Below, piece by piece: positions 1 through 7,459 of a stretch of DNA of 64,000 nt. Made by a program: the position numbers and the translations under genes. Origin of the DNA: JBFMAI01 sp040755725 (GTDB taxonomy: Bacteria > Planctomycetota > Phycisphaerae > UBA1845 > Fen-1342); assembly GCA_040755725.1 (NCBI GenBank), contig JBFMAI010000040.1, positions 62,001 through 126,000 on the forward strand, in the 5' to 3' direction. How positions within the stretch are numbered: the first letter of the stretch is position 1; each line of letters begins with the position of its first letter. The notes beneath the pieces were generated by a model, which worked only from the letters and a program-made list of their open reading frames with translations, was not told where the DNA came from and did not search any database.

Positions 1-367
1 TGTTGAGCACCAGCCACTCCAACTCGCCGCTTTCAAACGCGTGGGCCAGTTCCTCGCGCAGCGCCTGCTCGGCCAGTTCCTCGATCTTCAGGCACGTGAC
101 GCACCGCATCGTATTGTGGAAATAGTAGGCGATGACTTTGTGCGAGGGCTCCGTCGCGTCGGTGGTGACTGGCGGCCCCTTGTCGTCCGTCGTGGCCGTC
201 GCGCCTGTTTCCTTCCCGCCCGGTCCGGGTGTACGGCCCGACGTCACCCCCTTGCCGGCCGGGGCATCCGCGGCGGCGGGCGCGTTCGTTTCGCTCACGA
301 TCAGATAGCCGACACTAATGGCAACAAATGCCAGCAGGACAACTGTGCCGATGGTCTTCGCTTTCAT
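1..367 (-). CDS. ArsF-like thioredoxin-fold protein, C-terminus cut by window edge
   Basis: The 122 residues present begin with an N-terminal hydrophobic segment (about residues 5-23, signal or anchor), then a linker rich in Pro, Gly and Thr, then YYFHNTMRCVTCLKIEEL, a thioredoxin-like fold with a CVTC dithiol. The pattern YYFHxxxRCxTCxxIE is typical of the family annotated as nitrophenyl compound nitroreductase subunit ArsF, small exported proteins found with ArsR regulators and permeases. The start has a GGAG ribosome site about 10 bases upstream. It is the last visible gene of the ars-like cluster, 94 bases after the thioredoxin-like gene. The actual substrate is unknown; the ArsF name reflects gene neighbourhood rather than shown nitroreductase activity. 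Confidence 0.72.
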   Translation of the reverse strand, partial: MKAKTIGTVVLLAFVAISVGYLIVSETNAPAAADAPAGKGVTSGRTPGPGGKETGATATTDDKGPPVTTDATEPSHKVIAYYFHNTMRCVTCLKIEELAEQALREELAHAFESGELEWLVLN

Positions 368-461
368 CGTTACTTCACACTCCCTGCGTGCTGCCCCAGG
401 CACGCCCTCAGTTCAACGTTCGGCTTTGGCGGTTCGCTGCTCCGAAAGTACCCGCCGGACA

Positions 462-1022
462 TCACGCATCCGGCGGCACTCCAACCTTCTCGGCGAAGAG
501 CTTCTGAAGGTCTTCCTTCGAGATGAACCCTTCGTGCCGCCAGAGTTCCTTTCCATCGCGGTCGTACAGAATCTGCGTCGGAATGACTCGAATGCCATAC
601 GGCTGCGCAGCGCTGCGGTTCTCCCACACGTCAATAAACTCCACCCGCAGGCGTCCCGCGTAATGGTCGCGCAGCGTATCCAGGATCGGGGCCATCTTCT
701 TGCAGGGGATACACTTCTTCGCGCCGAGGTCAACGAGCCGCGGCAGTGTGGCGTCGGTGGGCGGAACCGTCGCGCTACCATCAGCGTGAGCCACGGCCGG
801 TTGCGTCGTCGGCACCGGTTCAGGACATAGCTCGCCCTCCGCAACGGTGCTCGCAGGTTCCGCGGCCGGCTGTGCCGCCTGCGCGACCGGGGCCGGGTTA
901 GTCGGATTCCCGCTTTCGCCCGCGGGGACCTCGGATCGTTGAGACTTGAACCACGCCGCGCCGGCGACAATGCCCACTACGACGACTACTGCCAAGATGC
1001 TGGTCGCTTGACCTCTCGACAT
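462..1022 (-). CDS. Membrane-anchored thioredoxin family protein
   Basis: A 186-residue protein with one N-terminal membrane anchor (about residues 8-24), a Pro/Ala-rich periplasmic linker, and a C-terminal thioredoxin domain with the dithiol CIPC (in KKCIPCKKM) and the cis-Pro loop RVIPTQILYD. It probably keeps a dithiol reduced, or accepts electrons, on the outer face of the membrane. I chose this start because GGAGG lies seven bases before it. The frame stays open upstream to an ATG at 1133, which would add 37 residues including a second hydrophobic stretch; that longer form is less likely. It lies between the DUF4405 cytochrome and the ArsF-like gene, suggesting a redox role in the ars-like cluster. 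Confidence 0.8.
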   Translation of the reverse strand: MSRGQATSILAVVVVVGIVAGAAWFKSQRSEVPAGESGNPTNPAPVAQAAQPAAEPASTVAEGELCPEPVPTTQPAVAHADGSATVPPTDATLPRLVDLGAKKCIPCKKMAPILDTLRDHYAGRLRVEFIDVWENRSAAQPYGIRVIPTQILYDRDGKELWRHEGFISKEDLQKLFAEKVGVPPDA

Positions 1023-1178
1023 CTTCAATCCTCCACGCATGATCAGCCAGAGCGCCAGCAGGGCGGCAGCGCCGAGCATGGCCAGCGTCATGGTCGGGTC
1101 ATCTCGAGTACATTCACAACCAATCCGCGGCATTGATGTCTCTCGCCGTATGGAACTCCGAGCCCGGCTACACTCCGT

Positions 1179-1868
1179 CTACGGCCGTCCGGCAGTCGTT
1201 TCTGCACGCTGCGCGGCGGCGTAGTCGGAGAGGGCGCGGCGCACGTCCGTGACTTCAACGCCATACGCTCGTTTCAGGCGGCCGAGGCGCTCATCCCCAC
1301 GTACGTGCACCGGCAGGCCAAGCAACTCCTTGAGTTGGTCCACGCCCAAGTCTGCGGCGTTTGCGACTTCCTGGAGCGTCATCGATCCGCGCACATCTGA
1401 TTCGCCCCCCGGGTGCGCCTCAGCGCGCTCTTCGGAGTAGGCAACGCGCCCAACCTGACCACCCTCGCCTGCGACAGCCTGCACATTGTTGTGTGCCACA
1501 AGAAGAAAACCGCCAATCAAGAGGACGACGGCCGCGAGGAATCCGACGCCATACAGGTTCAACATCGCCAAGCTGGTTAATTGAGCCCGTTCACCGCGCC
1601 GAAGCATCTGGCGAACGGTGGCGCAGGCCCAGCGCCAGTGCAACGCCACGTGCAGCACCAGCAGCGCCCCGACCGCCACCGCCAGCCAGAAATGCACGTC
1701 CCCCCAGTCGTGCCGATCCAGGCCCCATAGAACCAACCCGCGGCCCCCGCCGCGGCCCCCGCTGCCCGTGGGGAGTACGTAGCGCACGACTAGCCCGCTG
1801 ACTATCATGGCGAGCATGACGAGTGCAGTGAGGACGTCGATCAGCAAGTTCAGAGTGTTTCTGCGCAT
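1179..1868 (-). CDS. DUF4405 membrane protein (cytochrome b-like)
   Basis: A 229-residue integral membrane protein with about four hydrophobic helices in the first 130 residues and a soluble C-terminal tail of about 90 residues. The start MRRNTLNLLIDVLTAL, the LWGLDRHDWGDVHFW motif and HVALHWRWAC are the hallmarks of DUF4405, whose paired His residues look like b-type haem ligands. The tail (LQEVANAADLGVDQLKELL) resembles a small helix-turn-helix-like fold often appended to this family. It follows the multihaem cytochrome gene by 93 bases on the same strand and is likely part of the same electron-transfer module, perhaps as a quinone-linked partner. The substrate is not evident. Confidence 0.75.
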   Translation of the reverse strand: MRRNTLNLLIDVLTALVMLAMIVSGLVVRYVLPTGSGGRGGGRGLVLWGLDRHDWGDVHFWLAVAVGALLVLHVALHWRWACATVRQMLRRGERAQLTSLAMLNLYGVGFLAAVVLLIGGFLLVAHNNVQAVAGEGGQVGRVAYSEERAEAHPGGESDVRGSMTLQEVANAADLGVDQLKELLGLPVHVRGDERLGRLKRAYGVEVTDVRRALSDYAAAQRAETTAGRP

Positions 1869-1961
1869 CTCACTTTCCCACTATGTCGGTCGTCGGAAGG
1901 TTCCAGCCGGGCAATGCGACAATCAACCCGCAGATCCTCAACCCGACTGGCGCGGCGCGAT

Positions 1962-4751
1962 TCATCGCGCTGCGCCCTCTGTCAGCTCTCCGCGCAGCTC
2001 CGCCGGGTGCTCTTGGCCGGCTTCCTCGCGCGTTATGCGCCCGTGCATCCAGAAAAGTGAACCGGGGAAACGGCCCGGCCGCAGGTGCACGTTGTAGGTG
2101 TGCCAGATCACGATGGCCAGGAACGCCAGAACCGCCTCGTGGGCGTGTGCCTCCTTGAGCGCGTCGAAGAACACCGCCGAGGCTCCTGGAACAACGCGAC
2201 CAGCGAACTGCGGAAACCACATGACCAGGCCCGTACCCACCATGATGATGCAGCCCCAGCAGACTGCCCAATAGTCGAACTTCTCGAAGTAGGTGAAGCG
2301 ACCGAACTCCGGGCGCTCCCGACGAGCTCCGCAGAACCACAGGATGTTCTGGCCGAACTGACGGAAATCGCGCCGGCGCGGCAGGAGCAGCGCGAAATCG
2401 CGGCGTCCCGCGGGGTGAACGACGATGTACACAAAGTGGTACGCACAGACACCCACGAGCAGCAGCCCGGCCGCGCGGTGCACGATGCGCCACACGTCGA
2501 CGCCACCCAGCGCGCCGGTTAGCGCCGCAGCCCAGCCGGCGCCGGGATACCGTAGGCCAAAGAGAACCAGGCCCGAGAGGAACAGCAGCAGTACGCTGAC
2601 CATGAGCACGAAATGCTGCGCGAGGCTGTGCGTGTTGAACCGCTGCACGGTCTCTGCCGACCGCGCGCTTTGCTCCGGGTCGAGGTCTCCCGCCTGGGCA
2701 ATACGCCGGCGCGCGATGAAATCCAGCACGATGTGCAGGACGAGCACGGTCAGCACCACGATCGTGAGCCAGCGGAAGAACGCCGCCGTTAACGCCACGG
2801 CGCCCGTGTACTCGCGCGGCCGGCCGTCGTAGCCCATCAGGTCCGACTGTGGCATCGTGACCGGCCGGCCGTCGGCGTCGAAGTACGTCTGAATCGTGGA
2901 AGCGAAGAAGAACGGGGCATCCGCGCTGTGACATTCCGAGCAGCCCTGGGCTCCCAGCGCGGCCCGGGCCGGCAGCACGTCGTGGTTGTATTTGTGCGTG
3001 TTGCCATACGCCGACGCTTCCCACGGTTCGGTCGGGATCGTGCGGTACTCGGTTCCGGAGCGATACACACGGTCATCGCTGACCCACACCACGCGTTTGC
3101 CTTCGAGCGGATAACCCATCGCAGTCAGATGCTTGGTGATGGCGGCGATGAGCGAGTCGATCTCCTCCGGTCGATTGACCTCGACGACGCCGTCGCCGTT
3201 GTCGTCCGTTATCTTCGACAGGTCCCCATGCTGCTCGGGATTCTCGCGATGCGCGACCCACATCTTGCGGATGTCCGACATGCGCGGCTGCATCAAGCCC
3301 GGCTGCCCCTCGATCTCGATGCCCGGCCAGGACGAGTGGACGCGGTTGACCGGATAGATCTTGCCCTTGTAGCGCGCCAGCACGGGCCGAAACGTCTCGG
3401 TCGGCTTGTCGTCGTAGCCCATCATCTCCAGGATGCCATAGTGATTGCGATACTGGCCGCCGACCCCGTAGAAGGTCCAGAGCTGTTTGCCGCCCTTGGG
3501 GATCTTCGGATCGGGATTGAATACGTCACTGGCCTGCATCTCGATCGGCATCACCAGCCGCTCGGGGATGTGGCAAGTCTGGCAGGCAATGTGCTCCAGG
3601 TGCAACGGCGGTAGACCTGCATGCATGGCGATGGGCGCGCCCAACCGACCCGTGGTGTGACAGCTTGCGCAGTCGCGAACCGTGTTGTCCAGATCGTTGC
3701 GCACCTGCCCGCCCGGATCGTCACCCTTGGCGATCTGGTGCACTTCGCGGCCGTTGATGCGCGGATCATCCGCCCGCGAGCCGGCCGGGTGGCAGTCCAC
3801 GCACCGCATGCCCGCCCGCAGATGAACATCCGTCCGAGCGTGGTAATTCGCCCCGCGCTTCTTCCAGCCCGGCTGGGCGTGGCATTGCAGGCAGGTCTCG
3901 TTGCGCGGCGATACCACGATATGCGGCGACAGCTTGCCGTCGGCGTCGAACTTCGACGCGTCGTACGTCACGGTCACGCTCTCGTTCTTCGCGACGGCGC
4001 CCGTCACGCTTGCCAGCCCGGCCGCCGCCGTCGGCGTCCAACGGAAATTCAGCGCGGCGATTTGCTGGTTCCGCGTGCCAAAGTCGTACTCCGGCATGTG
4101 ACACAACAGGCAATCGGCCTCCAGCACGCCGGACTCGCTCCAGCGAGCCTTGTAGTAGTCGCCGTCAAGGTCGTTCTCGCCGCCGGGCGTGAATCCGGAT
4201 GCCGGGTCAGCCATCCACTTGTCGTATCGCTTGCCATCGCGGTCGTATTCCAGGGGGCCGCCGCCAGGATGGCACTTACCACAGCCGCGCGTGATGAAAT
4301 CCAGCGAAGTCATGTCGATCAGGTGTGGATCATCGTTGTGCTTCGGCGACAGGTAGGAATACAACGGCGCCGGTGAACACCACGCCCCGCCATAGTTGCC
4401 CGGCGAGCTGACCCACTGGCAGCGCTCGCCGAGCACTCCGGGCCGCTGCTCATCCGCACCCTGTTGAAAGTGAAACCCCTGCGTGATCTTCTCGTAGTCG
4501 TGGCACGCGCCGCACGTCTGCTTGGGCGAGTACGGTTTGTCAGCATTCTCACCCACAACCGGATTGATGACGTTGCCGGCCTCATCGCGTAAGAAGAACG
4601 GCGGACAGACGTTGCCGGCCAAGCCCGGTTCTCTCGCCGTCTTCGAACCAACCCCAACAAGACCTGCGCTATCCGAGTTCGATTGCTGTGCAGCGGCGAA
4701 AACGGCGAATGCCGCGCACATCACCGCCATGGCAGCAATGCGAGCAGTCAT
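1962..4751 (-). CDS. Octahaem cytochrome c fused to membrane cytochrome b
   Basis: A 929-residue protein with a signal peptide (MTARIAAMAVMCAAFAVF), then about 620 periplasmic residues carrying eight CxxCH sites (CGACH, CGKCH, CLLCH, CLQCH, CVDCH, CASCH, CQTCH, CSECH), then a C-terminal region of about 280 residues with several membrane helices and paired His residues resembling the gamma subunit (cytochrome b) of formate dehydrogenase. This architecture suggests electron flow between the quinone pool and a periplasmic acceptor or donor through eight c haems. The chosen ATG has GGGAG eight bases upstream; start codons at 4790 and 4793 would add 13-14 residues. The gene sits inside an ArsR-permease-thioredoxin cluster, so a metalloid or organometalloid redox role is possible but inferred only from context. 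Confidence 0.85.
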   Translation of the reverse strand: MTARIAAMAVMCAAFAVFAAAQQSNSDSAGLVGVGSKTAREPGLAGNVCPPFFLRDEAGNVINPVVGENADKPYSPKQTCGACHDYEKITQGFHFQQGADEQRPGVLGERCQWVSSPGNYGGAWCSPAPLYSYLSPKHNDDPHLIDMTSLDFITRGCGKCHPGGGPLEYDRDGKRYDKWMADPASGFTPGGENDLDGDYYKARWSESGVLEADCLLCHMPEYDFGTRNQQIAALNFRWTPTAAAGLASVTGAVAKNESVTVTYDASKFDADGKLSPHIVVSPRNETCLQCHAQPGWKKRGANYHARTDVHLRAGMRCVDCHPAGSRADDPRINGREVHQIAKGDDPGGQVRNDLDNTVRDCASCHTTGRLGAPIAMHAGLPPLHLEHIACQTCHIPERLVMPIEMQASDVFNPDPKIPKGGKQLWTFYGVGGQYRNHYGILEMMGYDDKPTETFRPVLARYKGKIYPVNRVHSSWPGIEIEGQPGLMQPRMSDIRKMWVAHRENPEQHGDLSKITDDNGDGVVEVNRPEEIDSLIAAITKHLTAMGYPLEGKRVVWVSDDRVYRSGTEYRTIPTEPWEASAYGNTHKYNHDVLPARAALGAQGCSECHSADAPFFFASTIQTYFDADGRPVTMPQSDLMGYDGRPREYTGAVALTAAFFRWLTIVVLTVLVLHIVLDFIARRRIAQAGDLDPEQSARSAETVQRFNTHSLAQHFVLMVSVLLLFLSGLVLFGLRYPGAGWAAALTGALGGVDVWRIVHRAAGLLLVGVCAYHFVYIVVHPAGRRDFALLLPRRRDFRQFGQNILWFCGARRERPEFGRFTYFEKFDYWAVCWGCIIMVGTGLVMWFPQFAGRVVPGASAVFFDALKEAHAHEAVLAFLAIVIWHTYNVHLRPGRFPGSLFWMHGRITREEAGQEHPAELRGELTEGAAR

Positions 4752-4800
4752 CAGTATGGCTCCCTGAGGCTTCGCAAGCCAATTCAACATCACGCGCTTC

Positions 4801-5175
4801 CTAGCTCAGCGCTTCCACAATGTGCTCCACGACCCGTTTCGTGTGCAGCACGAGATGCGGCTCGGCCGGCTTCTTTTCGATGCCCAGCTCCGTCACATCC
4901 ACATGCAAATCCACCGGCAGCCCGGCCTTCTCCATGATCTTGCGGGCGCAATGGTCCTCACAGCCATCGATCACCACGCGCTTCCCGGCTTTGCGGGCCC
5001 GCTCCATCTTGTCAGGGATTCCCGCTCCGACCGCCGCGATACAAAAGAGGCCGCCCTTCCCTTCCTGCATCAAGCTGACTCCGGCCCGATTCGCAACCTG
5101 CCCGGAATGCGCCGCGCCGGCACATGTGAAGATGAGGGTTTCGCCGCTGTTTCCACCACAGCACGGTCCTGACAT
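4801..5175 (-). CDS. DGC domain putative zinc-binding protein
   Basis: A 124-residue cysteine-rich protein of the DGC family (putative zinc-binding). It shows the N-terminal CCGG motif, the FTCAGAAHSGQVANRAG segment, and the family signature DGCEDHCARK, with three clusters of conserved Cys expected to bind metal. Such genes recur beside ArsR, DUF318/ArsP permeases and small thioredoxins, and are thought to take part in metal or metalloid handling in the cytoplasm. The gene lies 44 bases downstream of the small thioredoxin gene and 49 bases upstream of the cytochrome gene, consistent with one operon. Confidence 0.85.
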   Translation of the reverse strand: MSGPCCGGNSGETLIFTCAGAAHSGQVANRAGVSLMQEGKGGLFCIAAVGAGIPDKMERARKAGKRVVIDGCEDHCARKIMEKAGLPVDLHVDVTELGIEKKPAEPHLVLHTKRVVEHIVEALS

Positions 5176-5219
5176 GTCACGCCTCGCTTTCTCTGCTTTG
5201 CATGCGCGCTCGAATACGC

Positions 5220-5456
5220 CTACGTGCTTTGCAGCAGCTTCTCGAGTTCCGCTTCGCTGGGCACCTTACCGGCAACCTTGACCTGTCCGTCGATCGCGAG
5301 CGCCGGGGTCATCATGACGCCGTAGTCCGTGATCTTGGCGATGTCTTTGACATGCTCGAGCGTGTAGTCGAGTCCAAGTCGGTCAGCCACCTTCTTGGTT
5401 GCGTTTTCGAGCATGTGGCACTTGGCACAGCCCGTGCCGAGAACTTCAATTTTCAT
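5220..5456 (-). CDS. Small thioredoxin family protein (redox-active disulfide protein 2 type)
   Basis: A 78-residue thioredoxin/glutaredoxin-fold protein of the TM0996/MTH895 type. It has an N-terminal GTGCAKCH dithiol and the cis-Pro segment GVMMTPALAIDG, followed by VKVAGKVP. It is cytoplasmic (no signal) and typical of ars-like and permease clusters, where it is assumed to reduce a bound metalloid or a partner protein. It begins 12 bases after the stop of the permease gene, so the two are almost certainly co-transcribed. A GGAGAG ribosome site precedes the start. Confidence 0.87.
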   Translation of the reverse strand: MKIEVLGTGCAKCHMLENATKKVADRLGLDYTLEHVKDIAKITDYGVMMTPALAIDGQVKVAGKVPSEAELEKLLQST

Positions 5457-5468
5457 CAGCGACTCTCC

Positions 5469-6620
5469 TTATTGTGCGAATGCGCCGTACGTCAGGCCGG
5501 CAGCCGTCGACAGGCCGACGACCAGGGATACATAGACGACGGTCTTCTGCGTACCCATCACCGATCGAATGACCAGCATGTTCGGCAGCGACAGGGCCGG
5601 CCCCGCCAGCAGCAAGGCCAACGCCGGGCCCTTGCCCATGCCGGCCCCCAACAGTCCTTGCAGGATCGGCACTTCGGTCAGCGTCGCGAAGTACATCAAT
5701 GCGCCGGCGAACGACGCAAAGAAGTTCGCCCACAGGCTGTTGCCGCCCACGAGGCCCGCGATCCAGCTCTCCGGAATCAGCGCCGGGTGCCCCGGGCGTC
5801 CCAGCAGCACGCCCGCTACCAGCACGCCGAGGAACAGAAGCGGCAGGATCTGCTTGGCGAACGTCCAAGTGCTGGCGACCCAGGCCTTCAGTTCGTCCTT
5901 CGCGAACCAGGCGCCCAGCATGAGCAGCAGCCCGACCAGCAACACACCCGTGATAATCCACTTCACCGAAGCCAGGGCGGCGCCGATGCCGCCGGTGTCG
6001 AGGGCTTTCCAGTTCGCGAAAACGAGGATGCCGATCATGGCGGCGAAGTAGAGGATCGTCTGCCAGAGCGGCCGTTCGCGTTCGTCTTTGCCGGTCACGA
6101 AGCCGCCTTGCGTGTCGCGGGCCGCTTCTTCCTTCCGGTAGATCAGGTGCATCGTCAGGCCGATTACCACGCTGAAGACGATGGCCCCGACCGCCCGCGC
6201 CACGCCCAACTCCCAGCCGAGCACGCGGGCGGTGAGGATGATCGCCAGCACGTTGATCGCCGGGCCGGAGTAGAGGAACGCGGTTGCCGGCCCGAGGCCC
6301 GCGCCGCGCTTGTAGATGCCGGCGAAGAGCGGCAGGATCGTGCACGAGCACGCAGCCAGGATCGTCCCCGACACCGCCGCGACGCTGTACGCCACGACCT
6401 TGTGCGCCTGCGCCCCGAAGTACTTCATCACCGCGGCTTGGGAGACAAAACACGCGATCGCGCCGGCGATGAAGAGGGCCGGCACCAGGCACAGCAGCAC
6501 GTGCTCACGGGCATAATCCTGCAACATGAGCAGCGCTTCGCGGGAGGACGTGCTCACCTTCCCCGCGGCGGGCAGGCTCTCGAACGGCAGGAAGTACGCC
6601 AGGAGGAACACTGCCACCAT
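5469..6620 (-). CDS. ArsP/DUF318-type permease
   Basis: A membrane permease of 383 residues or slightly more with about eight to ten helices in two repeated halves. The AACSCTILPLFAGIYKRG motif followed by GPATAFLYSGPAINVLAI, and the second-half TLTEVPILQGLLGAGM, mark the DUF318/ArsP family, which exports organoarsenicals or other soft-metal ligands. The Cys pair in CSC is conserved in the family. The start is uncertain: the frame is open to 6797, overlapping arsR, but no ATG, GTG or TTG lies between arsR's stop and the ATG used here, and that ATG cuts into the first helix. A palindrome matching the arsR operator lies just upstream at 6666-6683. Confidence 0.8.
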   Translation of the reverse strand: MVAVFLLAYFLPFESLPAAGKVSTSSREALLMLQDYAREHVLLCLVPALFIAGAIACFVSQAAVMKYFGAQAHKVVAYSVAAVSGTILAACSCTILPLFAGIYKRGAGLGPATAFLYSGPAINVLAIILTARVLGWELGVARAVGAIVFSVVIGLTMHLIYRKEEAARDTQGGFVTGKDERERPLWQTILYFAAMIGILVFANWKALDTGGIGAALASVKWIITGVLLVGLLLMLGAWFAKDELKAWVASTWTFAKQILPLLFLGVLVAGVLLGRPGHPALIPESWIAGLVGGNSLWANFFASFAGALMYFATLTEVPILQGLLGAGMGKGPALALLLAGPALSLPNMLVIRSVMGTQKTVVYVSLVVGLSTAAGLTYGAFAQ

Positions 6621-6665
6621 GACGCCCAGGATGGCGGTCGTGCGGACTCTGCCGTTCCATTGCCT

Positions 6666-6683
6666 TATGGCAAAACCGCCATA
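6666..6683. promoter_or_regulatory. Putative ArsR operator upstream of the permease
   Basis: Perfect inverted repeat TATGG-N8-CCATA between the end of arsR and the permease coding region. Arm sequence and spacer length are identical to the palindrome over the arsR promoter at 7054-7071. This suggests that ArsR controls the permease group separately as well as its own promoter. No strong promoter is obvious beside this copy. Confidence 0.6.
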
Positions 6684-6715
6684 GATAGCACCAAAAAAAG
6701 GGCGGATTGGAGAGC

Positions 6716-7048
6716 CTACGCCCCGATCGCCGCCCGTTGCGTCTTCAGGTTTTCCTTCAGCACCGACTCGATACACTGCCAGAATCCTTGTAAACAACCA
6801 ACCTTGACGCGATAGAACGTCATCACGCCTTCTTTGCGGTCCGAGACAATCCCGGCCTGCTTCAGCACGGACAGGTGCTTCGACACCGTCGACTGATCGG
6901 CGCCGACCAGTTCGGTGAGCTCACAAACGCACAGCTCGCCGTCGGAGAGCGCGTCCAGCATGATCAATCGGCTCGGATGCCCCAGCGCCTTGGCGATCTT
7001 CGCCCGCGCCTCGTACCGCTCTATCGGATGTTTCGGCTTCACTTTCAT
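6716..7048 (-). CDS. ArsR/SmtB family metalloregulator
   Basis: A 110-residue winged-helix repressor. The core ALGHPSRLIMLDAL, the metal-sensing helix motif ELCVCEL (Cys40, Cys42) and the recognition helix DQSTVSKHLSVLKQAGIV are classic ArsR/SmtB features. Two further Cys residues near the C terminus (Cys85, Cys92) could complete a soft-metal site. It is the first gene of the minus-strand cluster and probably represses it until an inducer binds. The ATG lacks a clear ribosome site and lies within about 10-15 bases of the predicted transcription start, so the message may be leaderless or nearly so. Confidence 0.93.
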   Translation of the reverse strand: MKVKPKHPIERYEARAKIAKALGHPSRLIMLDALSDGELCVCELTELVGADQSTVSKHLSVLKQAGIVSDRKEGVMTFYRVKVGCLQGFWQCIESVLKENLKTQRAAIGA

Positions 7049-7051
7049 GGC

Positions 7052-7073
7052 TTTATGGCAATTGTACCATAAA
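7052..7073. promoter_or_regulatory. Putative ArsR operator over the arsR promoter
   Basis: Inverted repeat TTTATGG-N8-CCATAAA (seven-base perfect arms), whose spacer contains the predicted -10 element of the arsR promoter and whose proximal arm ends a few bases before the arsR ATG. Binding here would block RNA polymerase. The TATGG-N8-CCATA core recurs exactly at 6666-6683. Confidence 0.7.
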
Positions 7074-7088
7074 CATCGGTAATGTCAA
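7061..7088 (-). promoter_or_regulatory. Sigma70-type promoter of the arsR cluster
   Basis: On the minus strand, TTGACA (7083-7088) is followed after 16 bases by TACAAT (7061-7066). It has a perfect -35 hexamer and a one-mismatch -10. The predicted start site falls about 5-10 bases before the arsR ATG, and the -10 lies inside the operator palindrome. Confidence 0.75.
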
Positions 7089-7459
7089 GCGGGGGCTTGA
7101 AGTCAATGGCAAGCCCTCAGCGAAAGCGGCTGTGCGGGCCGCGATCCGGCCTTCCAGCCAACGTTGCCCGCAGTTTCCTACATCTATTGCACCCGCACCG
7201 GCACCGATGGTGAGGAGAATTCTCCCGCCACTGCGCTAGTGTGGCTTGACACTACGGAATGCGAACATTAAGCTAACAGATGATCGGCCGGGGCCCTCGG
7301 CCGATGCCAGCCAACAGGCTGCCCGGCGCGGCCAAGGAATTGCTCCCCAAGGACGGGGTCGCCGGGCGTTTTTCGGCATGTACGCAGGCGATTCTGGGCA
7401 AACGAACGCGGCCACACCGCGGCGGGAAGTCCCTGCGCACATCATCAGGAGAATCGCAG
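7089..7459. other. Divergent intergenic region between arsR and the ATPase gene
   Basis: About 370 bases between the arsR promoter and the ATPase start. It holds the upstream side of the arsR promoter and the ATPase ribosome site (AGGAG, 8 bases before the ATG). An open frame runs back from the ATPase to 7280 but has no family-like residues. I see no further gene here. Confidence 0.5.

Noticed and set aside
1023..1133. 37-residue N-terminal extension or separate small membrane peptide before the thioredoxin-like gene
   Set aside because: In frame with the thioredoxin-like gene but the strong GGAGG site favours the internal start; no independent stop or ribosome site supports a separate gene.
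5202..6815. Plus-strand open frame opposite the permease and thioredoxin genes
   Set aside because: Gln/Arg/His-rich antisense shadow; the minus-strand products match known families.
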